A stretch of 64,000 nt of DNA, taken from positions 13,857,154-13,921,153 of the forward strand of contig NC_088653.1 in the NCBI RefSeq assembly GCF_964019385.1, read 5' to 3'. Positions within the stretch are counted from its first letter, which is position 1, and every line of letters starts with the position of its first letter. The stretch is from Sycon ciliatum. Its lineage: Eukaryota > Porifera > Calcarea > Leucosolenida > Sycettidae. This document shows, one piece after another, positions 9,609 through 19,589 of this stretch. Under the pieces are notes generated by a model that searched no databases, had not been told where the DNA came from, and was given only the letters and a program-made list of their open reading frames with translations. A program made the translations under genes and the position numbers.

Positions 9609-10490
9609 TCATGGTTTCGGGGAGAGAAATGATGTAACATCCTTTGGAATGCTATGGAACATATGGCGTGGCATAAAGGATTGAAAATCGGATAGAATAT
9701 TAAGGCAAAATATGAGTGCAGATACCACTAATCTTGTGCACAGCTCGCAGCCAACAATATTAATCATGAAATCTTTCAACAAATCAATTCGCTTTTCCAC
9801 CAAAAAGGCTATGACATAAACGACCAACTTTCTGACGTTTTCAAGTGGGCATCCCGGTAATGAACCCAACGGTAAACAACCGTGTATGCATTCTAAACCT
9901 AAGTAAATGTGGGGAACAGGTGAGGGGGATCCGACTCCATTAGAGAAGTTTAATTCCTCGGTCCATGCCTCATTGCCAAACACAAGATGACTGGACCACA
10001 GATCTAGATATCCGGGGTCTTTAAATTGGATACAATTCAGTATTGACTCCTGGTACAGCTTAATGGACGTGAGCGTCTCCAATGATGACCCGCTTAATAC
10101 TTTTATAACTAGATCTTCCTCATCTCCTTGACACCCTAGATGTCGCAAGAAACAGAGCTTTTCGACAACAATACCTGCCCAATGGCTAGGACAATCGATA
10201 ACTGTTATCCGCAGAACTTTACGACAACTCAAGTGAAGTCTATCCAGTGCATGGACGAGGTTCTCTTCAGCTACATAATCAAATGGCTTCGACGCACTAC
10301 TGCAACCTCCGAGATTGATGATCATACTTGGCCATCGGCATAGGTCGTCGGTGGTGTAGCTCACCAATAATAAAGGGAGATCAAATTTCAAATTCAAAAC
10401 CCGCTGATTCGGAATAGCTTCGTCATAGTCGTCAAAGCCCTCATAATAACCGTCTATTTTGACCCTAAAAACTAATTCTATATTGACCAT
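9609..10490 (-). CDS. Unrecognised multicopy family protein, copy 3 (intact, 293 aa)
   Basis: Open frame starting MVNIELVFRVKIDGYYEG. The frame extends 13 codons further upstream to another ATG (MCEACFILAIRSN), but I chose MVN by comparison with the other copies. It keeps DCPSHWA, GCELCTRLVVSA and FLSPKP. It lacks about 39 residues present in copy 9 between the FHSI-like position and PKDV, a clean in-frame loss of 117 bp. Its nearest relative is the broken copy 9. The poly(A) signal AATAAA seen after copies 4, 6, 8 and 9 is changed to AATCAA here. Confidence 0.65.
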   Translation of the reverse strand: MVNIELVFRVKIDGYYEGFDDYDEAIPNQRVLNLKFDLPLLLVSYTTDDLCRWPSMIINLGGCSSASKPFDYVAEENLVHALDRLHLSCRKVLRITVIDCPSHWAGIVVEKLCFLRHLGCQGDEEDLVIKVLSGSSLETLTSIKLYQESILNCIQFKDPGYLDLWSSHLVFGNEAWTEELNFSNGVGSPSPVPHIYLGLECIHGCLPLGSLPGCPLENVRKLVVYVIAFLVEKRIDLLKDFMINIVGCELCTRLVVSALIFCLNILSDFQSFMPRHMFHSIPKDVTSFLSPKP

Positions 10491-10565
10491 ATTCGACCTA
10501 ATGGCTAGGATAAAGCAAGCTTCACACAAACTTGCAAGGAGTTGTGAAGGACTCAGTCTCTATAA

Positions 10566-10577
10566 ACCGTCGACGGT
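10566..10577. promoter_or_regulatory. Palindrome ACCGTCGACGGT, 76 bp upstream of copy 3
   Basis: Perfect site. About 85 bp further upstream on the minus strand lies CCTATAAGTACTTGG (plus 10650-10664), a possible TATA box, with the same spacing in other units. Confidence 0.5.
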
Positions 10578-10599
10578 GACCGACCAGAATACAGCTGCT

Positions 10600-12025
10600 C
10601 TGCTCCTTCAAATGAACCTTATGAACACTGACTGCTTCTCTCTAGAAACCAAGTACTTATAGGTGAAAACAAAGGTGATTGATTATGTACAGTTCTGTGT
10701 AAGCCCTTTAGTAGATTATAGGTGATAGCCGAAACTTGTTATACACAAAATCAGGCAAGTGTCAGTAAGAATGTGCTAACGATCGGTGTGCAGGTTACGT
10801 TCGGTGTCCCGGTTGATTAACGTCCAATGACTGTTCTGATTACGAATGCAGAAAGGGTGTCGCAATGTGACATTTTTGTGAGAAATTTAGACCTGCACTG
10901 TACACTGTAGATATTAAATCCAGCCGTACTAATCGCGACCGAGGAATTACAAGTAAATTCTCACACGTGGTTCCTGGTAGGTAAAAGGTGCCAGTCGAGT
11001 GCTTAGAATAATAGCGGGAAAAGAAGCAACATGTAATCAGTCAGTAAGTGGGTGAATGTGGAGACGGAATGTGCAGCATTTATTACAATAATAGTAGTGA
11101 CTAGTGGTGCTAGGAATGTGCTGGGAATAACAGTTCAGTCGAAGCGTGTGTAATCACGGAAGATGGCGCTAAGGTGTATACCGACTGTAACGTTGAATAG
11201 CTTCAAATATCTTTGGCGATGCAGGACTTCTACTGAGAACTTTGTGATCGTCAGCGCTATACATTTTGTAAAGTGGTTGTCTCCCTGTCGCATTTCAGCG
11301 AACTCAACTGTACATATCCGTAATTACAGCTGTATCCCTCCTGGCAGCCCTAGTGTCAGGCAACACTGGTATTGTGCTACGCTGCTACTCCTAGTTTGTG
11401 TTGTCCGACCTTTAGCCTGTGTGCTTGCCTGATTCTGAGCACAGATCAACGCCATTATCGCCATCACAGTTAACGCAAGTCGATGTGGTGAATACATTGA
11501 CTGAAGAAATTCACACTAATGCAGCGTACTAGCAGTGGTGCTATTCGTTAAAGATCAAGTACTGAGATCTGACGTAAACACAAATGCACAGGCTACAGTG
11601 TCACTGGACGTACAGCTATGCCGACAGCGTCTTAACCTGCTGAGGTTAGCGTGGAGGGGCGGGCATCAGTTGCACCACAGCACAACCATACATGTTCTTG
11701 GGCCTGGCAATATATTGTATGGATACGATAGTCCCGTGCATGCAGAGGGACCTGCCAGAATATTATATTAGTAACTGCAACAACTTTCGAAGGCTTTATA
11801 ACGCATCGGAGGAGAATCAATCTGCAGTTCATAAAGGCGCTACAATGGAATCGGAACGTGCAGCAGTTTGTATGATAATATGCACAGTGCAACGCTATGT
11901 GACCGCCTATGGTTTTGCTAAAATGCAAACCTACACTGTCGTTGAAACCGTACAAACTCCTTTTGCGCTACACGCCCTCTGCAGAAATCTGTCTGATCCT
12001 CAGCGCTTCAACTTTTTTTTCGCTG
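10600..12025. repeat. Spacer modules upstream of the ribozyme array
   Basis: Recurrent array spacer: the CAATGTGACA block near 10865, the poly-unit block at 11100-11240, the GGCAGCCCTAGTGTCAGGCA block at 11340, then 11690-12025, which matches about 44460-45320. Short open frames on either strand are not supported as genes. Confidence 0.55.
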
Positions 12026-12276
12026 CTTGTATAATATGGTTGATGAAATATGGTGGTAAAGACACACCTGGCGATATGGCGGTAAACACACGCCTGCCCA
12101 CACACGCTCTCTAAGCTGCACAGTTCTGGTAAAGAGATCTCCTTCTCACCACCACCACCATCAGTTCGCGCCTGGCGCCTCGTCGATGCATGGTTGGCGG
12201 TATCCGACATAGCAGGCTGGTACATACATCAAGTAGCGCATGGCACGGAGAAGATGACACAGCAACGACATAGCTC

Positions 12277-12320
12277 GATTGCGACGCACGTTTCATCCCC
12301 ACTGGACTCATCAGGCAATC
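12277..12320 (-). ncRNA. Type I hammerhead ribozyme, minus-strand unit
   Basis: Minus strand: GATTGC, CTGATGA, stem II GTCC/GGAT (one G-U wobble), GAAA, stem III CG-TG-CG, cleavage triplet GTC, then GCAATC. Stem I pairs perfectly over 6 bp. Predicted cleavage lies between 12283 and 12282. Confidence 0.88.
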
Positions 12321-12596
12321 TTCTTCTTGGATGTCTTCATACGGAGCTTAACTAACATACCGCCAACCATGCACTGACGAGGCGCCAGGCGCGAACTGAT
12401 GGTGGTGGTGGTGAGAAGAAGAGCTCTGTGCCAGAACTGTGCAGCTTAGAGAGCGTGGGTGGGCAGGCGTGTGTTTACCGCCATATTGCCAGGTGTGTCT
12501 TTACTACCATATTTCATCAACCATAAGTACACCTGCAGTGGTGTCTTCAACTTCATTCTCCCGAGTTAGGCTCGGTATGAAGACATCCAAGAAGAA

Positions 12597-12640
12597 AATT
12601 GCCTGATGAGTCCAGCGGGGACGAAACGTACGTCGCAATC
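12597..12640 (+). ncRNA. Type I hammerhead ribozyme, plus unit 1
   Basis: Core CTGATGA at 12603-12609, stem II GTCC/GGAC, GAAA at 12623-12626, stem III CG-TA-CG, and GTC with predicted cleavage after 12634. Stem I is ATTGC/GCAAT (5 bp); the sixth pair is a mismatch here. Confidence 0.88.
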
Positions 12641-12949
12641 GAGCTATGCCGTTGCTGTGTCATCTTCTATGCGCCATGCTCTACTTGATGTACCAGCCTG
12701 CTGTGTCGGATACCGCCAACCATGCATCGACGAGGCGCCAGGCGCGAACTGATGGTGGTGGTGGTGAGAAGGAGAGCGCTGTGCCAGAACTGTGCAGCTT
12801 AGAGAGCGTGTGTGGGCAGGCGTGTGTTTACCGCCATATTGCCAGGTGCGTCTTAACCACCATATTTAATCAACCATAAATACAGCTGCAGTGGTGTCTT
12901 CAACTTCATTCTCCCGAGTTAAGCTCCGTATGAAGACATCCAAGAAGAA

Positions 12950-12993
12950 GATTGCCTGATGAGTCCAGCGGGGACGAAACGTACGTCGCAATC
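12950..12993 (+). ncRNA. Type I hammerhead ribozyme, plus unit 2
   Basis: Core CTGATGA at 12956-12962, stem II GTCC/GGAC, GAAA, stem III CG-TA-CG, GTC with predicted cleavage after 12987. Stem I GATTGC/GCAATC is perfect. Confidence 0.9.
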
Positions 12994-13306
12994 GAGCTAT
13001 GCCGTTGCTATGTCATCTTCTATGTGCCATGCGCTACTTGATGTATGTACTAGCCTGCTATGTCGGATACCGCCAACCATGCATCGACGAGGCCCAAGGC
13101 GCGAACTGATGGTGGTGGTGGTGAGAAGGAGAGCTCTGTGCCAGAACTGTGCAGCTTAGAGAGCGTGTGTGGGCAGGCGTGTGTTTACCGCCATATTGCC
13201 AGGTGTGTCTTTACCACCATATTTCATCAACCATAAGTACAGCTGCAGTGGTGTCTTCAACTTCATTCTCTCGAGTTAAGCTCCGTATGAAGACATCCAA
13301 GAAGAA

Positions 13307-13350
13307 GATTGCCTGATGAGTCCAGCAGGGACGAAACGTTCGTCGCAATC
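13307..13350 (+). ncRNA. Type I hammerhead ribozyme, plus unit 3
   Basis: Same fold as unit 2, with cleavage predicted after 13344. The differences (stem II loop AGCAG, stem III loop TT) fall only in loops, leaving all paired and core positions intact. Confidence 0.9.
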
Positions 13351-13480
13351 GAGCTATGCCGTTGCTGTGTCATCTTCTATGTGCCATGCGCTACTTTTCA
13401 TCGACCATAAGTACAGCTGCAGTGGTGTCTTCAACTTCATTCTCCCGAGTTAAGCTCCGTATTAAGACATCCAAGAAGAA

Positions 13481-13516
13481 GATGAGTCCAGAGGAGACGA
13501 AACGTACGTCGCACTC
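13481..13516 (+). pseudogene. Dead hammerhead (8-bp deletion)
   Basis: The stem I 5' arm and the first part of the CTGATGA core are missing: GAAGAAGAT runs straight into GAGTCC. The deletion lies between two GAT triplets. Stem II and the 3' arm of stem I also carry mismatches. It should not cleave. Confidence 0.8.
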
Positions 13517-13737
13517 GAGCTATGCCGTTGCTGTGTGATCTTCTATGTGCCATGCGCTACACTGTACTTGATGTACCAGCCTGCTATGTCGGATACCGCC
13601 AACCATGCATCGACGAGGCGCCAGGCGCGAACTGATGGTGGTGGTGGTGAGAAGTAGAGCTCTGGGCCAGAGCTGTGCAGCTTAGAGAGCGTGTGTGGGC
13701 AGGCGCGTGTTTACCGCCATATTGCCTTGTATAATAT

Positions 13738-14310
13738 TACAGAATTATTAGGCGGAAGGGGATTGGGGGGGGGGGGGGGAGGGGGGGGCGCTGCATCCAA
13801 TGTAAACGAAGGACGAAGAGAATAGACATTATGGTGAGACGGTGCTGAAGTTACGAGCTACAAAAGTCATACCTTAGAAGTGGGACATTCGTAAACAGAA
13901 ACCATTCATGGACTGTGGACATGCAGGTGCTTAACTGGAATGACTTTGACCGCCGTTGACCAGTCTCATCGCAAATCATCTGCTTGACCAACCTCCCAAA
14001 CTTGATAAGTGCAGAAATGGATGTACTAAAGGTGGCTCCGTTCTTGTAGGGTACGTAATGCTGCTTAGGCACAGGATAATAAGCCATTCAGCACGATGAT
14101 GCCTGGATGTCGCCCCATACCAAAACCTGTAAAAGGCTACTTTTTTCCTATGAAAGCACTACCTGCTCAATGATCGGTAACTTTGCCGTCCCTATGACGA
14201 ATAACACGATCCTCAGCCTCCTTGAAATGTCTTGAAACAAAGAACAAAATAATTGCAAAGTCAGCTCTTAGCGAAATCCAAAGCCCGGGCTACAGTCTGG
14301 CGATCATAAA
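13738..14310. repeat. Spacer after the array, paralogous to 45345-45850
   Basis: Contains an interrupted G tract at 13765-13788 (15 G, A, 8 G) and then sequence that aligns with 45370-45850. No gene is seen. Confidence 0.55.
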
Positions 14311-15353
14311 CTACGCGCTCGAATGACTTGAGCGTGGGAAAGAGGCAAAACCATCAGATGCCACTTCGGTCTCCTAGCTCAAAGTGAGTTAAACATTTGT
14401 TGAGCACTCCCGAGATCCGCCACCATCATTTTTTTCGTGTGGATTAGTCTCTTATATATTGCTCGTGGCCTGGCATGAGTAAACCATGGATGTGCCCAAA
14501 ATTGGGAATGATATCACTTTGGAAGGTGTCTTAAATCATGTCCTACTTTCATAGTATTCTCAGGATTCAAATAATTGGTGTGTCATTATTTAACCAATTT
14601 GTAATATCATCATAAACTGGGGTATTCGGTCATCAATGTTCTGAAGTTGATAGATATCACTTCAAGGACGGCTATTGGATAAAATTAATCTGTCAACAGA
14701 GGAGTTAACTTCATTGGATGCTGCAAAAGCCGTGTTTTTGTATTTGTAACTTGTGGCTGTGTTATACGGTGGATTTGGATAGCCAGCATAGCATCGCAAC
14801 CATTTTGTCGTTCTCACAGAGTTTATTCCGTGACCTACTGTTCTTCATTACTGTCTTTAGTGATGGCAAGATTGCCTGACGTCGTCCAAAGGCCCTGCGG
14901 AAGCAATTCACTGCCTCCTCGTGTATTCAGGGTCCCATTTTACACATTTTACACAAAATGGCAAAGCACCCACCACTAGTTAAACCGACGTGGCAGGGAG
15001 AATTGAATTATATGCACCAAATTTTCTGGTCAATGTTGATCTACAATAAACTGGCTCTCATTTGCCACCACCCATGTTTCGATACAGAATAGCAGAAAAA
15101 CAGCCAGAAGAAAAGAAAACACATTTCTTAAAAATTGCCAAATGTCAAAAAAAGGCAAAATCACCTCGTACGGGCGGGCAATCACAGAAGATGGTAACAC
15201 CGGCCTGACACAACAACTGAAGAAAAAGGAAACACACAATTCACTAATTTGAGGGAAAACCAAAAACGGGAAAAGTCTGAACAAAAATTGATGAACACCA
15301 CCAGTACTCGAACCAGGGACCCTCGCCTTTAGCTGGCGACGCCCTAACCACTA
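14311..15353. other. Unexplained 1-kb insertion relative to the 45.85-kb paralog
   Basis: The paralogous spacer continues directly from its counterpart of 14310 to that of about 15980. The DNA between is therefore extra: this segment plus the adjacent piggyBac-like MITE. I find no coding region; the last ~65 bases are tRNA-like on the minus strand. Confidence 0.5.
15288..15353 (-). repeat. tRNA-derived SINE head, 5' truncated
   Basis: The minus strand reads like the inner part of a tRNA: a box A-like TAGTGGTTAGGGCG, a perfect anticodon stem TCGCC/GGCGA around a 7-nt loop, and a box B-like GGTTCGAGTAC. The acceptor 5' arm is absent, the T stem has two mismatches and position 33 is not T. It is more likely SINE sequence than a working tRNA. 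The TTAA of the neighbouring MITE abuts it. Confidence 0.5.
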
Positions 15354-15357
15354 TTAA

Positions 15358-15970
15358 CCCTTTGGAACTGCACTGATCACACGACGTCAGGAGATGCTGC
15401 AATTGCAAGTATATTCGTTCCAATTTCCATCATAACGCTGGTTCTACTTCACCGATTCTGACGATCTTGGGCTCGTTGGAAAGCTCTTGGAACGAGGATA
15501 ACAGCGAGCCCAAACTCATTCAGGAGAGCGATTGCTGTCTGCTACCGAATGCCAGGAACGCCAGCTGAATACCAAATCCAAAACGGAATAGTCCTTGTCT
15601 CGCCATTTCACTCGTGCTAGCTCAAAATCATTCAAATTTTTTCTAACAGGCTCACAAAAGCCGTGACAAAAAGCGCTGGGAGTGATGTCACACGCTGCGT
15701 GGGCAGGAAGAGGGAAAATCCCACTTTTGAACGAAATTTGCACTTCGCTGACGCATGAGAAATCGAGCGAACTTTCGAGCACTTGCCGCTCTGTTATACT
15801 AGCTCGTATCGACCCCGGAGTTTTTCGAGCCGACAGCTTAGATTCTCTGCTACCTCGTAGGTATTTCGATTGTTGAATTCGGTTGAGATTTGACTGAGTT
15901 GTAACTCGTTGAGTGCACTTGCACACATGACATTGGCATCGTTCGAATTCGAACGATGAGCTCCAAAGGG
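15358..15970. mobile_element. piggyBac-like MITE with TTAA target duplication
   Basis: 613 bp, flanked by TTAA at 15354-15357 and 15971-15974. Both ends start CCCTTTGGA reading inward, then differ at one base before CT. TTAA plus CCC ends are characteristic of piggyBac transposons. No transposase is encoded; the minus-strand open frame across it is not recognisable. Confidence 0.78.
15937..15958. repeat. Perfect 22-bp palindrome in MITE end
   Basis: CATCGTTCGAA followed by its exact reverse complement, 12 bp inside the right end of the piggyBac-like MITE. It could be a subterminal transposase-binding site. Confidence 0.6.
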
Positions 15971-15984
15971 TTAAAGACAAAACA

Positions 15985-16310
15985 TAAAGACATTTTTTTA
16001 AGAAAATTGCATTTGACAAATCTTCTCACCATGGAAAATCTATTCATTGTAGTCTCTGTTAGACCAGTCTGTATCCGTTACACGTGTTAGCTCGTTGCCA
16101 ACAAGCATTGAAATACAATCAAATCATATTCATGCAGAGTTGTGATCGGTGAAGTCTGCCCCTAAAGTGCATACATGTACTTGTCGTCTTTAACATCCTT
16201 GGATACTTACTCCCTGGAAGTCGTACGAGTGAGGCTGGACCTATTCGTGCGCAAGAACAGGGACGTGAAGAAGAGGTCGGTGCGCCTTCCGCGATGCTTG
16301 GGGAATTGTG
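15985..16310. repeat. Spacer paralogous to 45895-46250
   Basis: Contains the conserved block GTTAGACCAGTCTGT and nearby sequence found at 45970-46030. No gene is seen. Confidence 0.5.
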
Positions 16311-16440
16311 TGTTGCTCACTAGGTGGGAGCTCGCGTGTTTCCTGCCGAGATGAATTCTCACTGACTGAATCACGACTGCCATCCAGACCACAGGAGGCG
16401 TCCATCGAACAGTCCACTCCGCAAACCTGCAAAAAGCACC
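16310..16440 (-). repeat. Fragment related to the 1.4-kb hammerhead element, no ribozyme
   Basis: On the minus strand this runs GGTGCTTTTTGCAGGTTTGC, then a stretch with TTCGATGGAC and TCTGGATGGCAGTCGTGA, ending near GAGCTCC. The order and wording match the part of the 1404-1981 element just after the ribozyme cleavage site. The ribozyme itself is absent. Confidence 0.6.
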
Positions 16441-16737
16441 GAATCCGTACTCGAGTCGCTGGCCACCCTGACTCCTTGGCAATGATAGCAGTGCTGATGG
16501 ACGTGCACATATACAAGACACAGGGTCGTAGTCGAGACTAGTCCATGGCTCCAGTTTTTATCCCCTAGTCGGATTTCAGTGAGTGCAACTGTACATAATC
16601 TCTGTATCTCTACCGGCAGCCCTAGTGTCAGGCAATAGTGGGATTGTGCCATGCTTCTATTCTCATAGTTCATCTTGTCCGACTTTCGACCTGTCCACGC
16701 CACTTGCCTGACTATCGTTTCAGCTGTAACCTGAAGT

Positions 16738-16868
16738 CAATCTGCGATAAAATGATCCGCTGTAGCACCGACTCCACTTTTATGTTTATGTATCTATGTC
16801 ATTCGGATCTTCCCAAGTTGTAAAATGTACTGTTGAGATACCGAATTCAAATAAATCAATACCATCAA
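16738..16868 (+). mobile_element. Short LINE 3' tail
   Basis: The sequence GAATTCAAATAAATCAATACC ends with ATACC-type repeats, and an inverted copy occurs at 46043-46122 with a TACC microsatellite. Compared with the uninterrupted spacer at 50440-50460, a short direct repeat (AAGTC) flanks this piece. It is a severely 5'-truncated retrotransposon. Confidence 0.6.
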
Positions 16869-16869
16869 A

Positions 16870-17634
16870 TACCAAGTCGATACCATCACGCCCTGTACAA
16901 AGAAAACGCAACCCATATATTGATAATGCGCATAGTGAGTGCATTGAATGAACGCATTCAAGAGGCATGCACGGCAACATTAGTACTAGTGTTTATGAGT
17001 TCTAACTGTGTTAGAAGTGAGCTGTAAGGCAAACACAAAATAATCACGTGATGTACTATCACTGGACGTACATGTAAAACAATACCTACAGTCTCCATAA
17101 TTATAGTATATAACTCTACAGTGCATTCTGAAGTTCACCATGGATGCGTATCAGTTGCATCTCAGCAAAACTATACATTGTGTAAAGTTTTTCTCCCACT
17201 GTCGGATTTCCAGTAAGCGAAACTGTACATATGTCTGTATTTCTCCTGGCAGCCCTAGTATCAGGCAATACTGGGATTGTGCTATGTTGTTACTCTTAGT
17301 TTGTCTTGTCCGACTTTTAACCTGTCTGTTTGCCTGGCTACAGTGTCATCTCAGACCACTGGTCAATGCATTCACACCTAGCACACCGTCAACCCAAACC
17401 CTGTATTGACTAAGCATGTAGTGATTGCATTGACGGAAGATATTCAGACCAATGCAGCGTAGGAGTGATGCTAGTCGTCACGAGCTTCAAGCGTGAAAAA
17501 TAACGCAAACAAAATGTTACAGGCTAATGTATCATGGGAAGTACAAAAATCTCAACAGTGTCCAAACTGCATATGACTTGACAGTTTGTGCCGAGGTTGA
17601 ACATGCAGGCACATCAGTTGCATCACAGCATAAT
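16870..17634. repeat. Spacer modules
   Basis: Recurrent array spacer with the GGCAGCCCTAGTATCAGGCA block at 17248 and the GTCGTCACGAGCT block near 17475. It closely matches 50460-51190. No gene is seen. Confidence 0.6.
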
Positions 17635-18463
17635 AGATATCCTTAGCTAAAAAAACGCTAACGTAAACGCAAACCTTTCCGTTCTTCGGATCGATCAAGC
17701 TGACTTTTCCCTTAGCACAAAGTACGTTATAGTTGAGACGAAGTAGTCGTGACAACCATGGCGATATGAATTTTCGTGGAAACAGATGCGGGAAATTCAA
17801 AATTTTGAACCAGGGATTAGTTTGCTCTCGTTCCGAAAGAATACCTTGGTGAGGTCTTTTACTCTGGAATAGCAAAAGCACGGCGAAAATGAGTTTTCGC
17901 TGTTCCCAGGTCCTTGGAAACCCTTTCCTAAACGCAGTACCGAAGACTGTAAGGGTTCTCCAGCTCCAGCACGTCTGGGAGAGGCCGATGAATTTCTTCC
18001 TCAGGAGTGCCGTGGAACTGGTCCTTTGTTTCCCAGATGGGATAGAGGGAGAAAGGCACGAAGCAGAGGACGCAGAAATTGTCAACTGAAAGGCAAAACT
18101 CGCCAAAAAAGCTAAATGACTTTATTATGTCACAAGAGGAAGCAATCTCGACTCTCGATCTCATCATCTCGATCTGCACGACGTGCTTTTTATCTCCCGC
18201 CAGTTACAAAACAATGCGAGTTTGTGCATTTTTTGCAGAATTTCCATAACGAACGTCGGCCCGTTATTTTGAGCTCTGTAACGTTTTTCCGTTATCCGAT
18301 AACGTCTTTTGTCACGGCTGGGAGTGAGTACCGTAAAAGTTAGCGTTATCGTACTTTTGCTATTATTATTATTATTATGCTCTATTCGCGTTAGCATCAG
18401 TGAGCTTATAAAGCTCACATATAGCCTTCGCTTAAGCCGCAAGAACTTTTGCTAAGGATGTCT
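17635..18463 (-). mobile_element. DNA transposon with AGAYATCCTTAGC inverted termini
   Basis: 829 bp. The left end reads AGATATCCTTAGC and the reverse complement of the right end reads AGACATCCTTAGC. The flanking AAT (or TAAT) is duplicated, and removing the element restores the spacer sequence CATAATGATG exactly. The minus strand is open from 18106 through 17640, giving a product with WSWRTLTVFGTAFRKGFP and NPWFKILNFPHLFPRKF; I do not recognise it. A TTA microsatellite lies at 18361-18378. The superfamily is uncertain; a 3-bp duplication would fit PIF/Harbinger. Confidence 0.65.
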
Positions 18464-18620
18464 AATGATGAATTTTCCTGTTTCGGGAATTCTCTTTTTT
18501 AGATGCGACATCCTGTGTACGCATTATCTATCTGCCAGATATCAGAAACTGCAACGATTCTCAAAAGTTGTATAACACAACGGGAGATAATTATAAATGG
18601 AAGATGTTCAGAATAATAAT
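18464..18620. repeat. Family 3' flank without its gene
   Basis: Matches the 3' flank of the MVNIE genes (GCCAGATATCAGAAACTGCA at about 18533), but the gene that should follow is replaced by unrelated DNA. Confidence 0.6.
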
Positions 18621-19560
18621 AATTAAAATTTGAGCGAAATCGGAGAGATCCACTTGCACACATACTTTGGTATTCTCAGACATGCTAGGTTCCCTTTGGG
18701 GTTTGGATCGATTGTGCAAAGCTCTTGAAAAGTTTCTGAAGGGAACCTTGAAATTTGCATACCCTCAAAAATGGCCGAAATATCACATTATTTATGGGTC
18801 TAGAAACGAGTCACGCCACAGCGTATCCGAACAAGTTATGAACAAAACTCCATCAAGCCAACATTGCCTCACCTTAGAAGACTTCCTGGAGCAGTACCGC
18901 TTAGCCACGCCAGGATCCCAGAAGACGAGGTCTATCACCCCCTGACGCCACAAATGATCGTCTTGAAAATAGCCAATTTACAAGCGCTGGCAAAACAGCC
19001 AGCTACGTCCTCAATTGGCCAGAACTATACACCGGAAGATGGTAGAACACCTCTTCTAGCGCTGAGGACATGTCCCCCATCTTCCTTTTGAGGTTTTCTT
19101 GAAATAAACAATTTTGAATTTTTCCACTCGACCATGCTGAAATACGGCCAAAATCATACCTGCGCAGGAAAGCTCGCCCCTCCGCGACGTCTCCTCGGCA
19201 ATGTCTACTCGAACACTACTCCCAAGGCCGAAGAACAAAGTTTAGTGTTGACTCTGACAAGGAAAAGCAGCGGTGATCACTTGTCACTCCAAACGACAAG
19301 CTTCTCCTTGCGCCACCAATAATTTTTTGTGCGACTGCTGGTGTAAAAGTGACTGAACAGTCTGAAGTCCTGAGCGTAGTTTTTGAATTTTACTACAAGA
19401 GGCACGGTGAAATCACGTGCCTTGTGACGCAAGAATGCCAAGTCGCGTTGATCACGGCTCACGAGATTTCAGAGTCACCTTCGTAAAGTGCGCTTGTTAC
19501 TGGCCTTGAACGCCCGTTCCGGCGTTGGTCTGGAAGTGATCACACTTGTGTTGTTACTGC
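18621..19560. other. Unassigned single-copy segment
   Basis: About 0.94 kb with no repeat partner that I can see in the window. The plus-strand open frames (18667-18945 and 18864-19091) have no recognisable domain. An AATAAA on the plus strand near 19103 follows them, so a small gene cannot be excluded, but nothing else supports one. Confidence 0.4.
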
Positions 19561-19589
19561 GCTCAAGAACACGCTGACTGGGTTGTAGG

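Larger units (their letters stand above)
12038..13725. mobile_element. Multimeric hammerhead retrozyme array with 12-bp target duplication
   Basis: A 1,688-bp insertion flanked by the direct repeat CTTGTATAATAT (12026-12037 and 13726-13737). It consists of one partial minus-strand unit (12038 to about 12350) fused head-to-head with plus-strand units. Counting from cleavage site to cleavage site these are a partial unit to 12634, a full unit of 353 bp (12635-12987), a full unit of 357 bp (12988-13344), an internally deleted unit of 166 bp (13345-13510) and a partial unit to 13725. Each unit carries a hammerhead ribozyme. The paralogous locus at about 45316-45340 has the same flanks with no insertion. 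No conserved protein is encoded. This is the organisation of animal retrozymes. Confidence 0.88.

Noticed and set aside
12646-13538. Repeated 60-77 codon open frames across the retrozyme units, as small genes
   Set aside because: They run through the ribozyme and other unit parts in changing frames, and the repeated reading simply reflects the DNA repeat. Frames are not preserved through length differences.
12038-13725. CRISPR array or ordinary satellite
   Set aside because: Units are ~355 bp without short spaced repeats, the organism is eukaryotic, and target duplications plus hammerheads explain the structure better.
15516-16019. 167-codon minus-strand gene
   Set aside because: It spans the piggyBac-like MITE and its right flank, has no recognisable domain and crosses the TTAA junction.
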